DNA of 64,000 nt from Streptomyces sp. cg36 (lineage in GTDB: Bacteria > Actinomycetota > Actinomycetes > Streptomycetales > Streptomycetaceae): NCBI RefSeq assembly GCF_041080675.1, contig NZ_CP163520.1:5580001-5644000 (forward strand), read 5' to 3'. The notes beneath the pieces are model-generated. The model did no database searches, was not told the origin of the DNA, and saw only the letters and a program-made list of their open reading frames with translations. The position numbers and the translations under genes were made by a program. Positions 52,585 through 61,656 of the stretch are shown here, piece after piece. Each line of letters starts with the position of its first letter. Position 1 is the first letter of the stretch.

Positions 52585-53217
52585 TTACGTATGGGCCGTG
52601 GCCCCGCGCGCCTTCAGCATCCCGGCCATCAGGTCGATCTCCGACTGCTGGGAGTCGACCATGCCCTGCGCCAGCGCGCGCTCCACCCCGGTCGTGCACC
52701 GCTGGGCGCACCCCTGGGCCATGTGGATACCGCCCCGGTGGTGCTCGGTCATCAGCTGGAGGTAGAGGATCTCCGCCTGCTTGCCGTCGGCCTTGCGCAG
52801 CCGGTCCAGGTCGGTGTTGGTGGCCATGCCCGGCATCAGCGCGCCGTCCCCGCCGGGCTCGGTGCCCATGCCCATCCACGCCATCGGCAGCTGGTCCGGC
52901 TCGGTCTTCGCCAGCCCCCACAGGTCCAGCCAGCCCAGCAGCATGCCGCGCTGGTTGGCCTGGGTGTTGGCGATGTCGTACGCGAGGCGGCGCACCTCCT
53001 CGTCCTGGGTGCGGTCGCGCACGATGAACGACATCTCCACCGCCTGCTGGTGGTGGACGGCCATGTCGCGGGCGAACCCGGCGTCCGCCGAGACCGCCGT
53101 CGGCGTGTGCGCGGCGGGCTTGGAGTCGCCGCCGGTGGCGCTGGCGACCGTGGCCACCGTCGCGAACACCAGCGCCGCGACCACCGCCGCGAGGGAGGCC
53201 CAGTAGGTGCGGTTCAC
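52585..53217 (-). CDS. DUF305 family protein
   Basis: The protein has 210 residues. A hydrophobic N-terminal anchor (YWASLAAVVAALVFATVATV) leads to an external domain with two helical units, each with a His pair: DMAVHHQQAVEMSFIVRDRT and LMTEHHRGGIHMAQGCAQRC. This His/Met pattern is typical of DUF305 and suggests metal, possibly copper, binding. The GTG at 53217 overlaps the stop of the DUF3105 gene (GTGA). The two are translationally coupled and probably act together outside the membrane. The exact function is unknown. Confidence 0.85.
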   Translation of the reverse strand: MNRTYWASLAAVVAALVFATVATVASATGGDSKPAAHTPTAVSADAGFARDMAVHHQQAVEMSFIVRDRTQDEEVRRLAYDIANTQANQRGMLLGWLDLWGLAKTEPDQLPMAWMGMGTEPGGDGALMPGMATNTDLDRLRKADGKQAEILYLQLMTEHHRGGIHMAQGCAQRCTTGVERALAQGMVDSQQSEIDLMAGMLKARGATAHT

Positions 53218-53873
53218 TTCTGGTCCAGCCCGCCCGTGCACGCCGCGCCGGGCTCGGGCGTCTGCGCGCCCTGCACGTACTTGGCGAAGAACTGGTTGAC
53301 CCGCGGGTCGTCCGCGCTGGTCACGGTGACCTGCTTGCCCCAGGCGCTGAGCATGATCGACCCGGACTGGCCCTCGTACGGGCTCATCAGCGAGTACGGC
53401 GTCTTGGAGACCTTGTCGGAGAGCTTCTGCACATCGGCGGCCGGCGCCTTGTCGGTGTACGTGACCCACACCGAGCCGTGCTCCAGCGAGTGCACCGCGT
53501 TCATGTCCGGGATCGGCTTCTTGTAGACCACTCCGCCGCAGTTCATCCAGACCGGGTTGTGGTCACCGCCGACCGGCGGCTTCATCGGGTACGACACCGT
53601 CTTGGTGACGTGGTTGCGGGAGAGCTTCTTCGGGTCCCAGTCCTTCTCGCCCGCGATGGTCGCCTTGGCGTCGGCGGCCTTCTGCTCCTGCGCCTGGTCC
53701 TTCTTGTCGGACTCCCGGTTGAGCAGGAACGCGCCGACCCCGACGAGTCCGGCGACTATCGCCACCGAGGCGGTGATGGCGACGATCTTGTTGCGGCGCT
53801 CGCGGGCCTGTTCGGCGCGGCGCATCTCCGCTATCCGGGCCTGGCGGGAGCTCTTCGATTCCTTGGTGGCCAT
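53214..53873 (-). CDS. DUF3105 family membrane-anchored protein
   Basis: The protein has 219 residues. A basic cytoplasmic coil (ARIAEMRRAEQARERRNK) precedes one membrane segment (IVAITASVAIVAGLVGVGAF) and an external domain. Family motifs are YPMKPPVGGDHNPVWMNCGG, HSLEHGSVWVTYT and SSADDP-like MLSAWGKQVTVTSADDPRV. His and Cys residues in GGDHNPVWMNCG are candidate metal ligands. DUF3105 genes are commonly paired with DUF305 in actinomycetes, as here. Function remains unknown, though association with copper genes is often seen. Confidence 0.85.
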   Translation of the reverse strand: MATKESKSSRQARIAEMRRAEQARERRNKIVAITASVAIVAGLVGVGAFLLNRESDKKDQAQEQKAADAKATIAGEKDWDPKKLSRNHVTKTVSYPMKPPVGGDHNPVWMNCGGVVYKKPIPDMNAVHSLEHGSVWVTYTDKAPAADVQKLSDKVSKTPYSLMSPYEGQSGSIMLSAWGKQVTVTSADDPRVNQFFAKYVQGAQTPEPGAACTGGLDQK

Positions 53874-53936
53874 GGTGGGCTCAAGTCCTTCTGGTGAGTG
53901 AGAAGTCGGGGACGTACTGCGGCACCACCGGTGGGG

Positions 53937-54308
53937 CTATGTCCGCAGGACCTGAAGGACGTGGAGATCGGGGGCCCGGGGCCGCACTCCGGAGCGCACC
54001 GGCGCCGCCGGGGGCGCGACCGCCGCGGCCCAGGCCGCGTGCGCGGCCCCCGGCGCCGGCGTGTCGAGGGGCGGGGCGGTGAGCACGGCCGGATCGGCGT
54101 GCGGGAACAGCCCGCAGTCCCCCCGGTCGTACGGGCAGCTGTACTGGGCCGCCCCGCCCACCGCCGTGGTGTGGTGGACCCGGGGGCCGGGGTCCGCGCT
54201 CGCCTCGCCGCCCGCGGTCAGACAGAGGAAGAGCGCGGCGAGGAGCGTCGCCATGGCGCTCAGCAGCGCCACGGGACGTGTGATGCGAAGGCGTCTCACT
54301 CCCCCCAT
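53937..54308 (-). CDS. small secreted or membrane protein of the copper-type region
   Basis: The protein has 123 residues. A signal or anchor segment (ALLSAMATLLAALFLCLTAG) is followed by an external part with VHHTTAVGGAAQYSCPYDRG and DCGLFPHADPAVLTAPP, containing two His and a Cys pair six residues apart (C-x6-C), then a Pro/Ala tail. Similar small proteins occur in streptomycetes, but I know no function. The ATG at 54308 lies 8 bases from TAGCAT on the minus strand, suggesting a short or absent leader. It is upstream of the DUF3105-DUF305 pair on the same strand. Confidence 0.6.
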   Translation of the reverse strand: MGGVRRLRITRPVALLSAMATLLAALFLCLTAGGEASADPGPRVHHTTAVGGAAQYSCPYDRGDCGLFPHADPAVLTAPPLDTPAPGAAHAAWAAAVAPPAAPVRSGVRPRAPDLHVLQVLRT

Positions 54309-54604
54309 AGGCGCAGATGCTAGGCGAGGGAGCGCGGGGCGCGGCAGGGCGGGGTCGGCCAAGATCCGGCCACCCGGCCGGAACCGGCCCCCGGGCCCCC
54401 GGACCACCGCTCCCGCGCCGCCCGGCGGCCCGCTGCCGTACGGACCCGGCGGCCCGCGCGCGTAGGGACCGACCTTGCCCGTCGATTGCTTGTACTGCGT
54501 CAGACCGCGGCGGCCCGCGCACGTACGGACCGACCGGGCCCGCAGCGGCCCGGCGGCCCGTCCCCGGTACCGACCCGGCGGCCCGGGCCCGTACGGCGGC
54601 GGCC
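54309..54604. other. 296-base GC-rich gap with degenerate CGGCGGCCCG repeats
   Basis: Elements like CCGGCGGCCCG followed by TACGGACC recur at about 54427, 54448, 54507 and 54547-54590 with irregular spacing. No gene or clear terminator is seen. An open frame through the region reads only Pro/Arg/Gly sequence. Confidence 0.5.
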
Positions 54605-56626
54605 TCAGCCCACGTGGACGCGCGGGCGGCGCTTCAGGTCCGGCTCGGCGCGGCGCAGCACCTCGCGGGTGACCGGGGCCACCTCGCCGTCGCCGAAGAC
54701 CAGGAAGCGCAGCAGATGGCTGAGCGGATGGCCCTCGGTCCAGTTGAAGTAGGCGTGCGGCACCTCGCCGGTGCGCTCGCGCACCTTCATCATCACGGCC
54801 GCGATGGTGTTGGGCACCACCGCGCCCTCCACCCGCAGCCTGCGCACCCCGTGCTTCTCGTCGCCGTGCACGGTCAGCTCGGTGGTGAAGTCGGAGGAGT
54901 TCTGCACGAACACCTCCAGGAACAGCACCGGCCGCCCGTCCGGGATGTGGGTCTCCTCGCGCTGGCTGTACTCCTTGGCGCGGTACTCCCGGGTGCTGTG
55001 CTCCTGCGGCTCGTTGGCGATCAGCCGCAGCGGCCCGCTCCGGGCCGCCTCGTCGATGAACCGGGCCGCCGCCTCGTCGAAGGTCACCTCGGTGGCCCGC
55101 AGTTCGAAGGCCCGGTGCACCCGGGAGGCGAACGAGGAGAGCAGGATCGCGACGATGAAGAGCAGCGCGATCTTCAGTCCGTCGGGCCGCTCGATGACAT
55201 TGGTGACCAGGGTGTACGCGAACACGGCGGTGATCGCGGCGAAGCCGAGCGCCGCCACCCGCCGCCCCCGGTGCAGCACGGCCACGGTCGAGGCGAACGA
55301 GGCCGACAGCATCAGCACCAGCACGCCGGTGGCGTACGCGCCGCTCTGCGCGTCCACGTCGGCGTCGAACCACCAGGTGATGAAGAAGGCGATCGCCACG
55401 AAGAGCAGCACCAGCGGGCGCACCGCGCGGGTCCACTCCGGGGCCATGCCGTAGCGCGGCAGATAGCGCGGGACCAGGTTGAGCAGTCCGGCCGTCGCCG
55501 ACGCCCCGGCGAACCAGAGGATGGCGATGGTCGAGATGTCGTACACCGTGCCGAACGCCTCGCCCAGGTGCTGGTGGGCGAGGTAGGCGAGCGCGCGGCC
55601 GTTGGCGTCGCCGCCCGCCTTGAACTCGGACTCCGGGATCAGGATCGTGGTGGCGAGGCTGGAGACCAGCAGGAAGCCGCTCATCACCAGGGCGGCGGTG
55701 GTCAGCAGCTTGCGGGTGTCGCGGATGCGGCCGAGCGGCTTGGCGTGGGTGTCGGAGGGGTCGCCGGTGATCTGCGGCATCACGGCCACGCCCGTCTCGA
55801 ACCCGGACATGCCGAGCGCGAGCTTGGGGAAGACCAGCAGCGCCACGCCGACCATCGCCAGCGGCGAGGAGTGTTCGGTGCTCATCGCGTGCCACCAGTC
55901 GTCGACCACGACCGGCTCGGTGGCTATCTTGCCGACGGCGGTGGCGAGGACGACCAGGTTGAGCGTCAGATAGACCGCGACGAGGACCACGGCGACGCCG
56001 ATGGCCTCCTTGAACCCCTTGAGGAACACCGCGCCGAGCGCGGCCACCAGGGCCAGCGTGATCCAGAGGTTGGAGCCGTGCAGCCAGTGCGGGGCGAAAG
56101 GATTCTCCACGACATGGGCCGAGGCGTCCGCCGCCGAGAGCGTGATCGTGATCATGAAGTCGGTGGCCGCGAAGCCGAGCAGCACCAGGACGAAGACCTT
56201 CCCGGCCCACCACGGCAGCAGCCGCTCCAGCATGGCGATGGAACCCTCGCCGTTGGGCGACTCCTCGGCGACCCGCCGGTACACCGGCAGCGCGCCCAGC
56301 AGGGTCAGCGCGATCAGTACGAGGGTGGCCATCGGCGAGAGCAGCCCGGCCGCCAGCGCCGCGATGCCCGGCTGGTAGCCGAGGGTGGAGAAGTAGTCCA
56401 CACCGGTCAGGCACATCACCCGCCACCAGGTGTGGCCCTTGTGCTCCTGCGGCGGGGTGCCGTGCGGCCCGGGGTGGCGGGCGGAGCTCTCGGACAGCCC
56501 GTCGAGCAGCCAGGCCCGCCAGCGGCGGGCGGCGGGCGCCGCCGGGTCCGCGGCGGGCCCGGCGCCGGGCCGCTCCTCGGTGCGCTGCGAGCCGGTATCC
56601 GGGGGCTCCATCTGGTTGCCGGTCAT
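54605..56626 (-). CDS. APC-family permease with a C-terminal cytoplasmic domain
   Basis: This 673-residue transporter has about 12 membrane segments between residues 65 and 500. The first carries the APC-like [20 protein letters not shown], and later ones include [20 protein letters not shown] and [21 protein letters not shown] soluble C-terminal region of about 170 residues ([20 protein letters not shown] onward) ends with basic RRPRVHVG. The layout resembles KUP-independent amino-acid or cation APC proteins of streptomycetes. The substrate is not identifiable. The ATG at 56626 is used; the gene is divergent from the glutamine synthetase gene. Confidence 0.82.
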   Translation of the reverse strand: MTGNQMEPPDTGSQRTEERPGAGPAADPAAPAARRWRAWLLDGLSESSARHPGPHGTPPQEHKGHTWWRVMCLTGVDYFSTLGYQPGIAALAAGLLSPMATLVLIALTLLGALPVYRRVAEESPNGEGSIAMLERLLPWWAGKVFVLVLLGFAATDFMITITLSAADASAHVVENPFAPHWLHGSNLWITLALVAALGAVFLKGFKEAIGVAVVLVAVYLTLNLVVLATAVGKIATEPVVVDDWWHAMSTEHSSPLAMVGVALLVFPKLALGMSGFETGVAVMPQITGDPSDTHAKPLGRIRDTRKLLTTAALVMSGFLLVSSLATTILIPESEFKAGGDANGRALAYLAHQHLGEAFGTVYDISTIAILWFAGASATAGLLNLVPRYLPRYGMAPEWTRAVRPLVLLFVAIAFFITWWFDADVDAQSGAYATGVLVLMLSASFASTVAVLHRGRRVAALGFAAITAVFAYTLVTNVIERPDGLKIALLFIVAILLSSFASRVHRAFELRATEVTFDEAAARFIDEAARSGPLRLIANEPQEHSTREYRAKEYSQREETHIPDGRPVLFLEVFVQNSSDFTTELTVHGDEKHGVRRLRVEGAVVPNTIAAVMMKVRERTGEVPHAYFNWTEGHPLSHLLRFLVFGDGEVAPVTREVLRRAEPDLKRRPRVHVG

Positions 56627-56908
56627 CGTGCGGTCTCCATAGCCGTACGGAGGTCAGCCGTACGAGGTCGTGGGGGTGGTGCCGCGGTGGTTCCGCGGTC
56701 GCGTCCGCGCGCGGCGCTGCGCGCGGCGACGAGCGAGTATCCCCCATGGCCTCGCACCGGAGCGCACCCGGTGCGACTGTGGGGAGGCGGCGTGCCGCAG
56801 GTCATACCGGGTGCGTAATGTGGCGGTAATCCCGGGCCCTGATACTGATGTTTCCCCCTCATGCCCGGACGGTGGTGCACAGACCGTCTGAACTGCAAGG
56901 ATGTGGCT

Positions 56909-58270
56909 ATGGACAAGCAGCAGGAGTTCGTGCTCCGCACTCTCGAAGAGCGTGACATCCGGTTTGTGCGTTTGTGGTTCACGGATGTGCTGGGCTTCCT
57001 GAAATCGGTCGCGGTCGCTCCCGCCGAGCTTGAACAGGCGTTCGACGAGGGGATCGGCTTCGACGGCTCCGCCATCGAGGGCTTCGCCCGGGTGTACGAG
57101 TCGGACATGATCGCCAAGCCGGATCCGGGCACCTTCCAGATCCTGCCGTGGCGCGCCGAGGCCCCGGGCACCGCGCGGATGTTCTGCGACATCCTGATGC
57201 CGGACGGCTCGCCCTCCTTCGCGGACCCGCGCTTCGTGCTCAAGCGCATCCTGGCCAAGACCTCGGACCTGGGCTTCACCTTCTACACCCACCCCGAGAT
57301 CGAGTTCTTCCTGCTCAAGGACAAGCCGCTGGACGGCACCCGCCCGGTGCCCGCCGACAACTCCGGCTACTTCGACCACACCCCCCAGAACGTCGGCATG
57401 GACTTCCGCCGCCAGGCGATCACCATGCTCGAATCGATGGGCATCTCGGTCGAGTTCAGCCACCACGAGGGCGCCCCCGGCCAGCAGGAGATCGACCTGC
57501 GGTACGCGGACGCGCTCTCCACGGCCGACAACATCATGACGTTCCGCCTGGTCATGAAGCAGGTGGCGCTGGAGCAGGGCGTCCAGGCCACGTTCATGCC
57601 GAAGCCGTTCTCGGAGTACCCCGGCTCGGGCATGCACACCCACCTCTCCCTCTTCGAGGGCGACCGCAACGCCTTCTACGAGTCGGGCGCCGAGTACCAG
57701 CTCTCCAAGGTCGGCCGCTCCTTCATCGCGGGCCTGCTCAAGCACGCCGCCGAGATCTCCGCCGTCACCAACCAGTGGGTCAACTCCTACAAGCGGATCT
57801 GGGGCGGCTCGGAGCGCACGGCGGGCGCGGGCGGCGAGGCCCCCTCGTACATCTGCTGGGGCCACAACAACCGCTCCGCGCTCATCCGGGTGCCCATGTA
57901 CAAGCCCGGCAAGACCGGCTCCTCCCGCGTCGAGGTCCGCTCCCTGGACTCCGGCTGCAACCCGTACCTGGCGTACTCCCTGCTCCTCGCGGCCGGCCTC
58001 AAGGGCATCGAGGAGGGCTACGAGCTCCCGGCGGGCGCCGACGACGACGTCTGGGCGCTCTCCGACTCCGAGCGCCGCGCGATGGGCATCGAGCCGCTCC
58101 CGCAGAACCTCGGCGAGGCGATCACCCTGATGGAACGCAGCGAGCTGGTCGCCGAGACGCTCGGCGAGCACGTCTTCGACTTCTTCCTGCGCAACAAGAA
58201 GCAGGAGTGGGAGGAGTACCGCTCCGAGGTCACCGCGTTCGAGCTGCGGAAGAACCTGCCGGTGCTGTGA
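56909..58270 (+). CDS. glnA2: glutamine synthetase-like enzyme, GlnA2 type (probable gamma-glutamylpolyamine synthetase)
   Basis: The protein has 453 residues and the full type I glutamine synthetase fold: GFDGSAIEGFARVYESDM (beta-grasp latch), FYTHPEIEFFLL, the substrate region MPKPFSEYPGSGMHTHLSLF, and VPMYKPGKTGSSRVEVRSLD with the nucleotide and glutamate Arg residues. By length and N-terminus (MDKQQEFVLRTLEERDIRFV) it matches the streptomycete GlnA2 group, and nadE is about 10 kb away as in S. coelicolor. GlnA2 of S. coelicolor glutamylates polyamines rather than ammonia; that role is inferred here. The ATG at 56909 has only a weak AAGGATG-type site. Confidence 0.82.
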   Translation: MDKQQEFVLRTLEERDIRFVRLWFTDVLGFLKSVAVAPAELEQAFDEGIGFDGSAIEGFARVYESDMIAKPDPGTFQILPWRAEAPGTARMFCDILMPDGSPSFADPRFVLKRILAKTSDLGFTFYTHPEIEFFLLKDKPLDGTRPVPADNSGYFDHTPQNVGMDFRRQAITMLESMGISVEFSHHEGAPGQQEIDLRYADALSTADNIMTFRLVMKQVALEQGVQATFMPKPFSEYPGSGMHTHLSLFEGDRNAFYESGAEYQLSKVGRSFIAGLLKHAAEISAVTNQWVNSYKRIWGGSERTAGAGGEAPSYICWGHNNRSALIRVPMYKPGKTGSSRVEVRSLDSGCNPYLAYSLLLAAGLKGIEEGYELPAGADDDVWALSDSERRAMGIEPLPQNLGEAITLMERSELVAETLGEHVFDFFLRNKKQEWEEYRSEVTAFELRKNLPVL

Positions 58271-58399
58271 GGGCGCGCCGGATCCGGGGCCCGGGTCCGG
58301 CATTCGGGGGGCTCCGGCGGGCGGATTCGTCCGCCGGGGTGTGTCCTGGCTGGGGCGGCCGGAAGCCGCCCCGCGCGACGCACCCCTAGGAGCACCCCC

Positions 58400-58744
58400 A
58401 TGACCGAAGGTCTCAAGACGATCATCTACCCCGTCAAGGACATCGACCGGGCGAAGGCCATGTTCGGCGGTCTCCTAGGCGTCGAGCCGGTGATGGACGA
58501 GCCGTACTACGTGCAGTACAACGCGGCGGGCCAGGAGATCGGGCTCGATCCGAACGGCCACGGCAAGGGCATGACCGGGCCCGTGCCGTACTGGCACGTC
58601 GCCGACATCAACCAGACCGTCGCGGTGCTGCTCGACGCGGGCGCCGAGTCGCTCCAGGACGTCCAGGACGTGGGCGGCGGCCGGCTCACGGCGACGGTGC
58701 GGGACGCGGACGGCAACGTCATCGGGCTGGTCCAGCCGTCCTGA
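58400..58744 (+). CDS. glyoxalase/VOC-fold protein
   Basis: This 114-residue protein is of the vicinal oxygen chelate superfamily. It begins MTEGLKTIIYPVKDIDRAKA. Strand pattern and the helix AMFGGLLGVEPVMDEPYYVQ are typical of single-module VOC proteins that dimerise. Candidate metal ligands are His in PYWHVADINQTV and Glu in GQEIGLDP. The ending is VRDADGNVIGLVQPS, a usual VOC closure. The ATG follows TAGGAGCACCCCC. The substrate is unknown. Confidence 0.82.
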   Translation: MTEGLKTIIYPVKDIDRAKAMFGGLLGVEPVMDEPYYVQYNAAGQEIGLDPNGHGKGMTGPVPYWHVADINQTVAVLLDAGAESLQDVQDVGGGRLTATVRDADGNVIGLVQPS

Positions 58745-58763
58745 GCGCCGGTCCCCGGACCCG

Positions 58764-58794
58764 CCGGGTCCCGGCCTTCGCGGGCCGGGCCCGG
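58764..58794 (+). terminator. UUCG-capped hairpin after the VOC gene
   Basis: CCGGGTCCCGGCC (58764-58776) pairs with GGCCGGGCCCGG (58783-58794) except for one bulged base, closed by a TTCG-containing loop. It lies 19 bases past the stop codon and is consistent with an intrinsic terminator lacking a T run. Confidence 0.55.
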
Positions 58795-58883
58795 CCCGGG
58801 GAATATCGCACGGGTGTGCCCAGTTGGCGCTGGTGGAGCCAGCCGGGTTCCGCCAAGTCTGCCGTGCGATCAGAGGATTGAGC

Positions 58884-59243
58884 ATGCCGTTCGTCCACGT
58901 CGAGTACTCCGAGCGTCTCGCCGAGACCTTCGACCGCCAGGGCTTCGCCCGCGAGGTGCACGCCGCCGCGCCGGCCATCGTCGACGCCCCGTCCCTCGCC
59001 TTCAAGACGCGCTTCCGCCGGATCGAGGAGTCGTACTTCGGCACCGGCGAGGACGACATCGACGCCGTCTTCATCCAGCTGTCGATCCTGACCGGCCGCA
59101 CCCAGCAGGCCCGCGAGCAGCTCACCGAGACGGTCCTCGAACTGGCCCGCAAGCACATCACCCCCACCCCGGACCGGCGGCTGCACTTCATGGTCGAGGT
59201 CCGCGAGATGGAGCGGGAGTCCTACCGCTTCCACAAGGACTGA
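58884..59243 (+). CDS. 5-carboxymethyl-2-hydroxymuconate isomerase-like protein (tautomerase superfamily)
   Basis: The protein has 119 residues. The start ATG at 58884 gives MPFVHVEYSERLAETFDRQG, placing a Pro directly after Met; tautomerases use an N-terminal Pro as catalytic base once Met is removed. The body (FKTRFRRIEESYFGTGEDDI, VFIQLSILTGRTQQAREQLT) fits the CHMI-type members. The physiological substrate is unknown and no aromatic catabolic genes adjoin. A GAGG site precedes the start. Confidence 0.8.
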   Translation: MPFVHVEYSERLAETFDRQGFAREVHAAAPAIVDAPSLAFKTRFRRIEESYFGTGEDDIDAVFIQLSILTGRTQQAREQLTETVLELARKHITPTPDRRLHFMVEVREMERESYRFHKD

Positions 59244-59276
59244 TCCCGCAGGTCCGACCGTTTCCCGCGCACACCG

Positions 59277-59311
59277 GCCCGGGGCGCCCGTAGCGGGCCC
59301 GCCCCGGGCCT
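59277..59311 (+). terminator. hairpin terminator after the tautomerase-like gene
   Basis: Eleven-base arms (GGCCCGGGGCG and complement) flank an inner CCCG/CGGG stem, followed by TT. It lies 33 bases past the stop codon. Confidence 0.6.
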
Positions 59312-59347
59312 TCCCGCGTCCCGGGCGCCGCTGCCATCCTTGGCTCC

Positions 59348-59908
59348 GTGTCCGTATGGATGGCGTGCGTCTGGGGGCTGCTCGGGGCCGGTGCCCTGGA
59401 GGCGCACCAGCTGCGCGGCGACATCGCCCGGGTGCGGAACCTGCCGTGGCGGGTCCGGGGCGAACTGCCGCTCGGCGCCTACCTCACGGCCCTCGCCCTG
59501 CGCCTCGCGCTGGGGGTGGGCCTGGCGGCGGTGTTCGGCGCGTCCGGGCAGGCGGGCGGCCCGGTGGGGGTGATGGCGGTGGGCATCGCGGCCCCCACGG
59601 TGGTGGAGCAGCTGGCCGGCCGCAGACTGGCCGAGGCCCCCTCGGTCCTCGCACCGGCCGGCGGTCTGCTGGAGCCGGGCCCGGCGCCCGGCCCGGCGGC
59701 GCCCGTGCAGCCCCCGCCCGCGCAGCCCCCGCCCGTGGCCGCCCCGGACCCGGGCGCGGGCGCTCCGGAACCGGACCCGGGTGCCGCCCCCCGCGCCGCC
59801 ACCGGTGCGGAACCTGGCCCCGGCGACCGGTCGGACCCCCGTCCCCCGGTCCGTCCGGCTGTCCGTCCCGACGGGCGTACGTCCGGGAGTGGAGGGAGCG
59901 ACCGGTGA
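59348..59908 (+). CDS. membrane protein with a Pro-rich tail
   Basis: The protein has 186 residues. Three hydrophobic segments (MACVWGLLGAGALEAHQ, GAYLTALALRLALGVGLAAV, GVMAVGIAAPTVVEQLAG) are followed by a long Pro/Ala/Gly tail that ends RTSGSGGSDR. Its stop overlaps the next gene's GTG (GTGA). The conserved part is only the membrane region. The GTG at 59348 is the likeliest start. Function is unknown. Confidence 0.65.
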   Translation: MSVWMACVWGLLGAGALEAHQLRGDIARVRNLPWRVRGELPLGAYLTALALRLALGVGLAAVFGASGQAGGPVGVMAVGIAAPTVVEQLAGRRLAEAPSVLAPAGGLLEPGPAPGPAAPVQPPPAQPPPVAAPDPGAGAPEPDPGAAPRAATGAEPGPGDRSDPRPPVRPAVRPDGRTSGSGGSDR

Positions 59909-60633
59909 ACGGTACCGACACGTTCGTACGGCAGGTCATGGCCTCGCTGGCCCGGCGCAGGCCCTTCGGCGAGACCGCGCCCGCCGCCCCCGCGCCCGCC
60001 CCGCACCTCCTCGCCGAGGACCGGCCCGCCTACGAGCGGCTCGTCGACGACGTCCTGCGGGAGCGGGCCCCGGGACCGGAGGAGCCGTTCAGCACGGAAC
60101 AGCTGCGCACCATGGCGATGAACGCGGCGGGCCTGATCAACGGCGCCGCCGCGGCGGAGTACCTGGAGTACGTACGGCGGCGCGAGGAGGGCCGCCGGGC
60201 GTTCGGCGCCGAGGACGGCGCGGACCCCGACGGCGGCCCGGCCGCCCCGGCCGCGGACGGGGACGAGGAGGACGGCGGGGCGGGCCCGGTCGCCGTGGTC
60301 ATGGTCCTCGCCCCCGTCCTCGCCGGCGCCGCCGCCGTGGGCTTCCTGGGCCTGGGGTACGTGTTGCGGCTGCTCAGGGGGGACGTCGACTTCGCCCGGA
60401 CGCTCGTCACCGCCGGCTGGGTGTTCGGTGCGATCACCATGGCGGCGATCCTGGTCTCGGCGGTCGGGCTGCTCCTGGCCGCGGTGCGCCACGGCGGGCA
60501 GGGCGGCCGGGGCGGGGACGCGCGGGCCGCCGGGGTCGCCGGGGCACGGGAGGCGTGGCTCGCCGCGCTGCGCGGGCGCGGCGTCGAGCCGTTCCTCCGG
60601 GAGGTGCGCGGGCCGGTGGCCCCGGGCGGCTGA
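59905..60633 (+). CDS. membrane protein of unknown function
   Basis: The protein has 242 residues. A helical cytoplasmic N-terminal part contains DTFVRQVMASLARRRPFGET and RPAYERLVDDVLRERAPGPE, then two membrane segments (VVMVLAPVLAGAAAVGFLGL and GWVFGAITMAAILVSAVGLL). An acidic Gly/Ala linker separates them from the N-terminus. It is coupled to the preceding membrane protein by GTGA, so the two probably form one unit. It ends one base before a converging gene. No function is known. Confidence 0.7.
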   Translation: MNGTDTFVRQVMASLARRRPFGETAPAAPAPAPHLLAEDRPAYERLVDDVLRERAPGPEEPFSTEQLRTMAMNAAGLINGAAAAEYLEYVRRREEGRRAFGAEDGADPDGGPAAPAADGDEEDGGAGPVAVVMVLAPVLAGAAAVGFLGLGYVLRLLRGDVDFARTLVTAGWVFGAITMAAILVSAVGLLLAAVRHGGQGGRGGDARAAGVAGAREAWLAALRGRGVEPFLREVRGPVAPGG

Positions 60634-61656
60634 TCAGCCCAGGTAGGCGGGGGCCAGTCCGGCCGTCAGGAGGCGGCGGGGGCCGCCGGTGCCGTCGGCG
60701 GGAAGGCTGTAGAGGTCCGCGCCGTAGTCGCCGGGCAGCGAGTACACCACCGTGCGGTCGTCCTGCCACACCAACTGGTCGTCCACGCTGCGCGGTTCGG
60801 CCAGCGCGGTCTCGCGCATGGTGGCGAGGTCCAGGACGTACAGGTGCCAGGGCGCGTCCGCCGGGAGGCCCGCGACGCGCTTCTTGAAGGCGATCCGGGT
60901 GCCGTCGGGGGAGAGCGAGGGGCACTCCAGATTGGTGCGGAGGGTGGTGACCTTGCGGGCCGCGAGGTCGCCGCGGACCAGATAGGTCTTCTTGGCCGTC
61001 GCCATCGTCGCGTAGAAGTGCTGGTCGTCGGCGAAGGTGACGCCCCAGAAGTTGACGTCGGAGGCGTGGTACGGGTGGCCGTCCCGCTCGATCGCGAAGT
61101 CCTCCAGGGTCCGGGTCAGCGCGCCGGTGCGGGTGTCCAGGATCGCCGTGCGGGTGGAGAAGTTGGTGCCCGCGTACGAGTCGCCGCCGACGAACACCGT
61201 CCAGGCCGCCAGATGGCCGGACGGGGAGACCCGCGCCCGGGTCGGGATGCCCGGCAGGCCGTAGTGGGCCCTCTCCTTGAGGTCCGCGTCCAGGATCACC
61301 GCCCGGTAGCCGTCGCGCACCGCGCCCCGCTCGGCCTGGAGGCAGACCCCGGTCCCGGCGGCGGCGTAGAAGCGCAGGCACTTGACGCCGGAGGCGGTGC
61401 GCGGCCCCGCCGGGTCGGCGGCCGGGACCGTGGCGAGCTCGTCGCGGTGCGGGCCCCAGGCCATGTTGCGGAAGACGATGCGGCGGGCGGAGTCCGGGGC
61501 GAGGGAGACCTGGCCGCCCCGGACCGGCGGGCCGTCCGCCTGGACCTGGTTCTTGCGGTCCTCGCGGCTCGCCGCGTGCAGTACGGACGCGGTGGCCACG
61601 CCCGCCAGCACCAGCAGGGCGGTGACCAGGACGATCAGCTTGTTGCGCAGGGTCAT
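60634..61656 (-). CDS. TolB-like beta-propeller protein, membrane anchored
   Basis: The protein has 340 residues. An N-terminal membrane anchor (LIVLVTALLVLAGVATASVL) precedes an external domain with repeated WD40/TolB-type blades: RARVSPSGHLAAWTVFVGGD, CPSLSPDGTRIAFKKRVAGL and DDQLVWQDDRTVVYSLPG. A Ser-Pro-(S/D)-G-x-x-(L/I)-A motif is repeated, as in TolB propellers. The MFS gene upstream overlaps by ATGA, so they are co-expressed. Its role is unknown; it might sense or bind the transporter's ligand. Confidence 0.78.
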   Translation of the reverse strand: MTLRNKLIVLVTALLVLAGVATASVLHAASREDRKNQVQADGPPVRGGQVSLAPDSARRIVFRNMAWGPHRDELATVPAADPAGPRTASGVKCLRFYAAAGTGVCLQAERGAVRDGYRAVILDADLKERAHYGLPGIPTRARVSPSGHLAAWTVFVGGDSYAGTNFSTRTAILDTRTGALTRTLEDFAIERDGHPYHASDVNFWGVTFADDQHFYATMATAKKTYLVRGDLAARKVTTLRTNLECPSLSPDGTRIAFKKRVAGLPADAPWHLYVLDLATMRETALAEPRSVDDQLVWQDDRTVVYSLPGDYGADLYSLPADGTGGPRRLLTAGLAPAYLG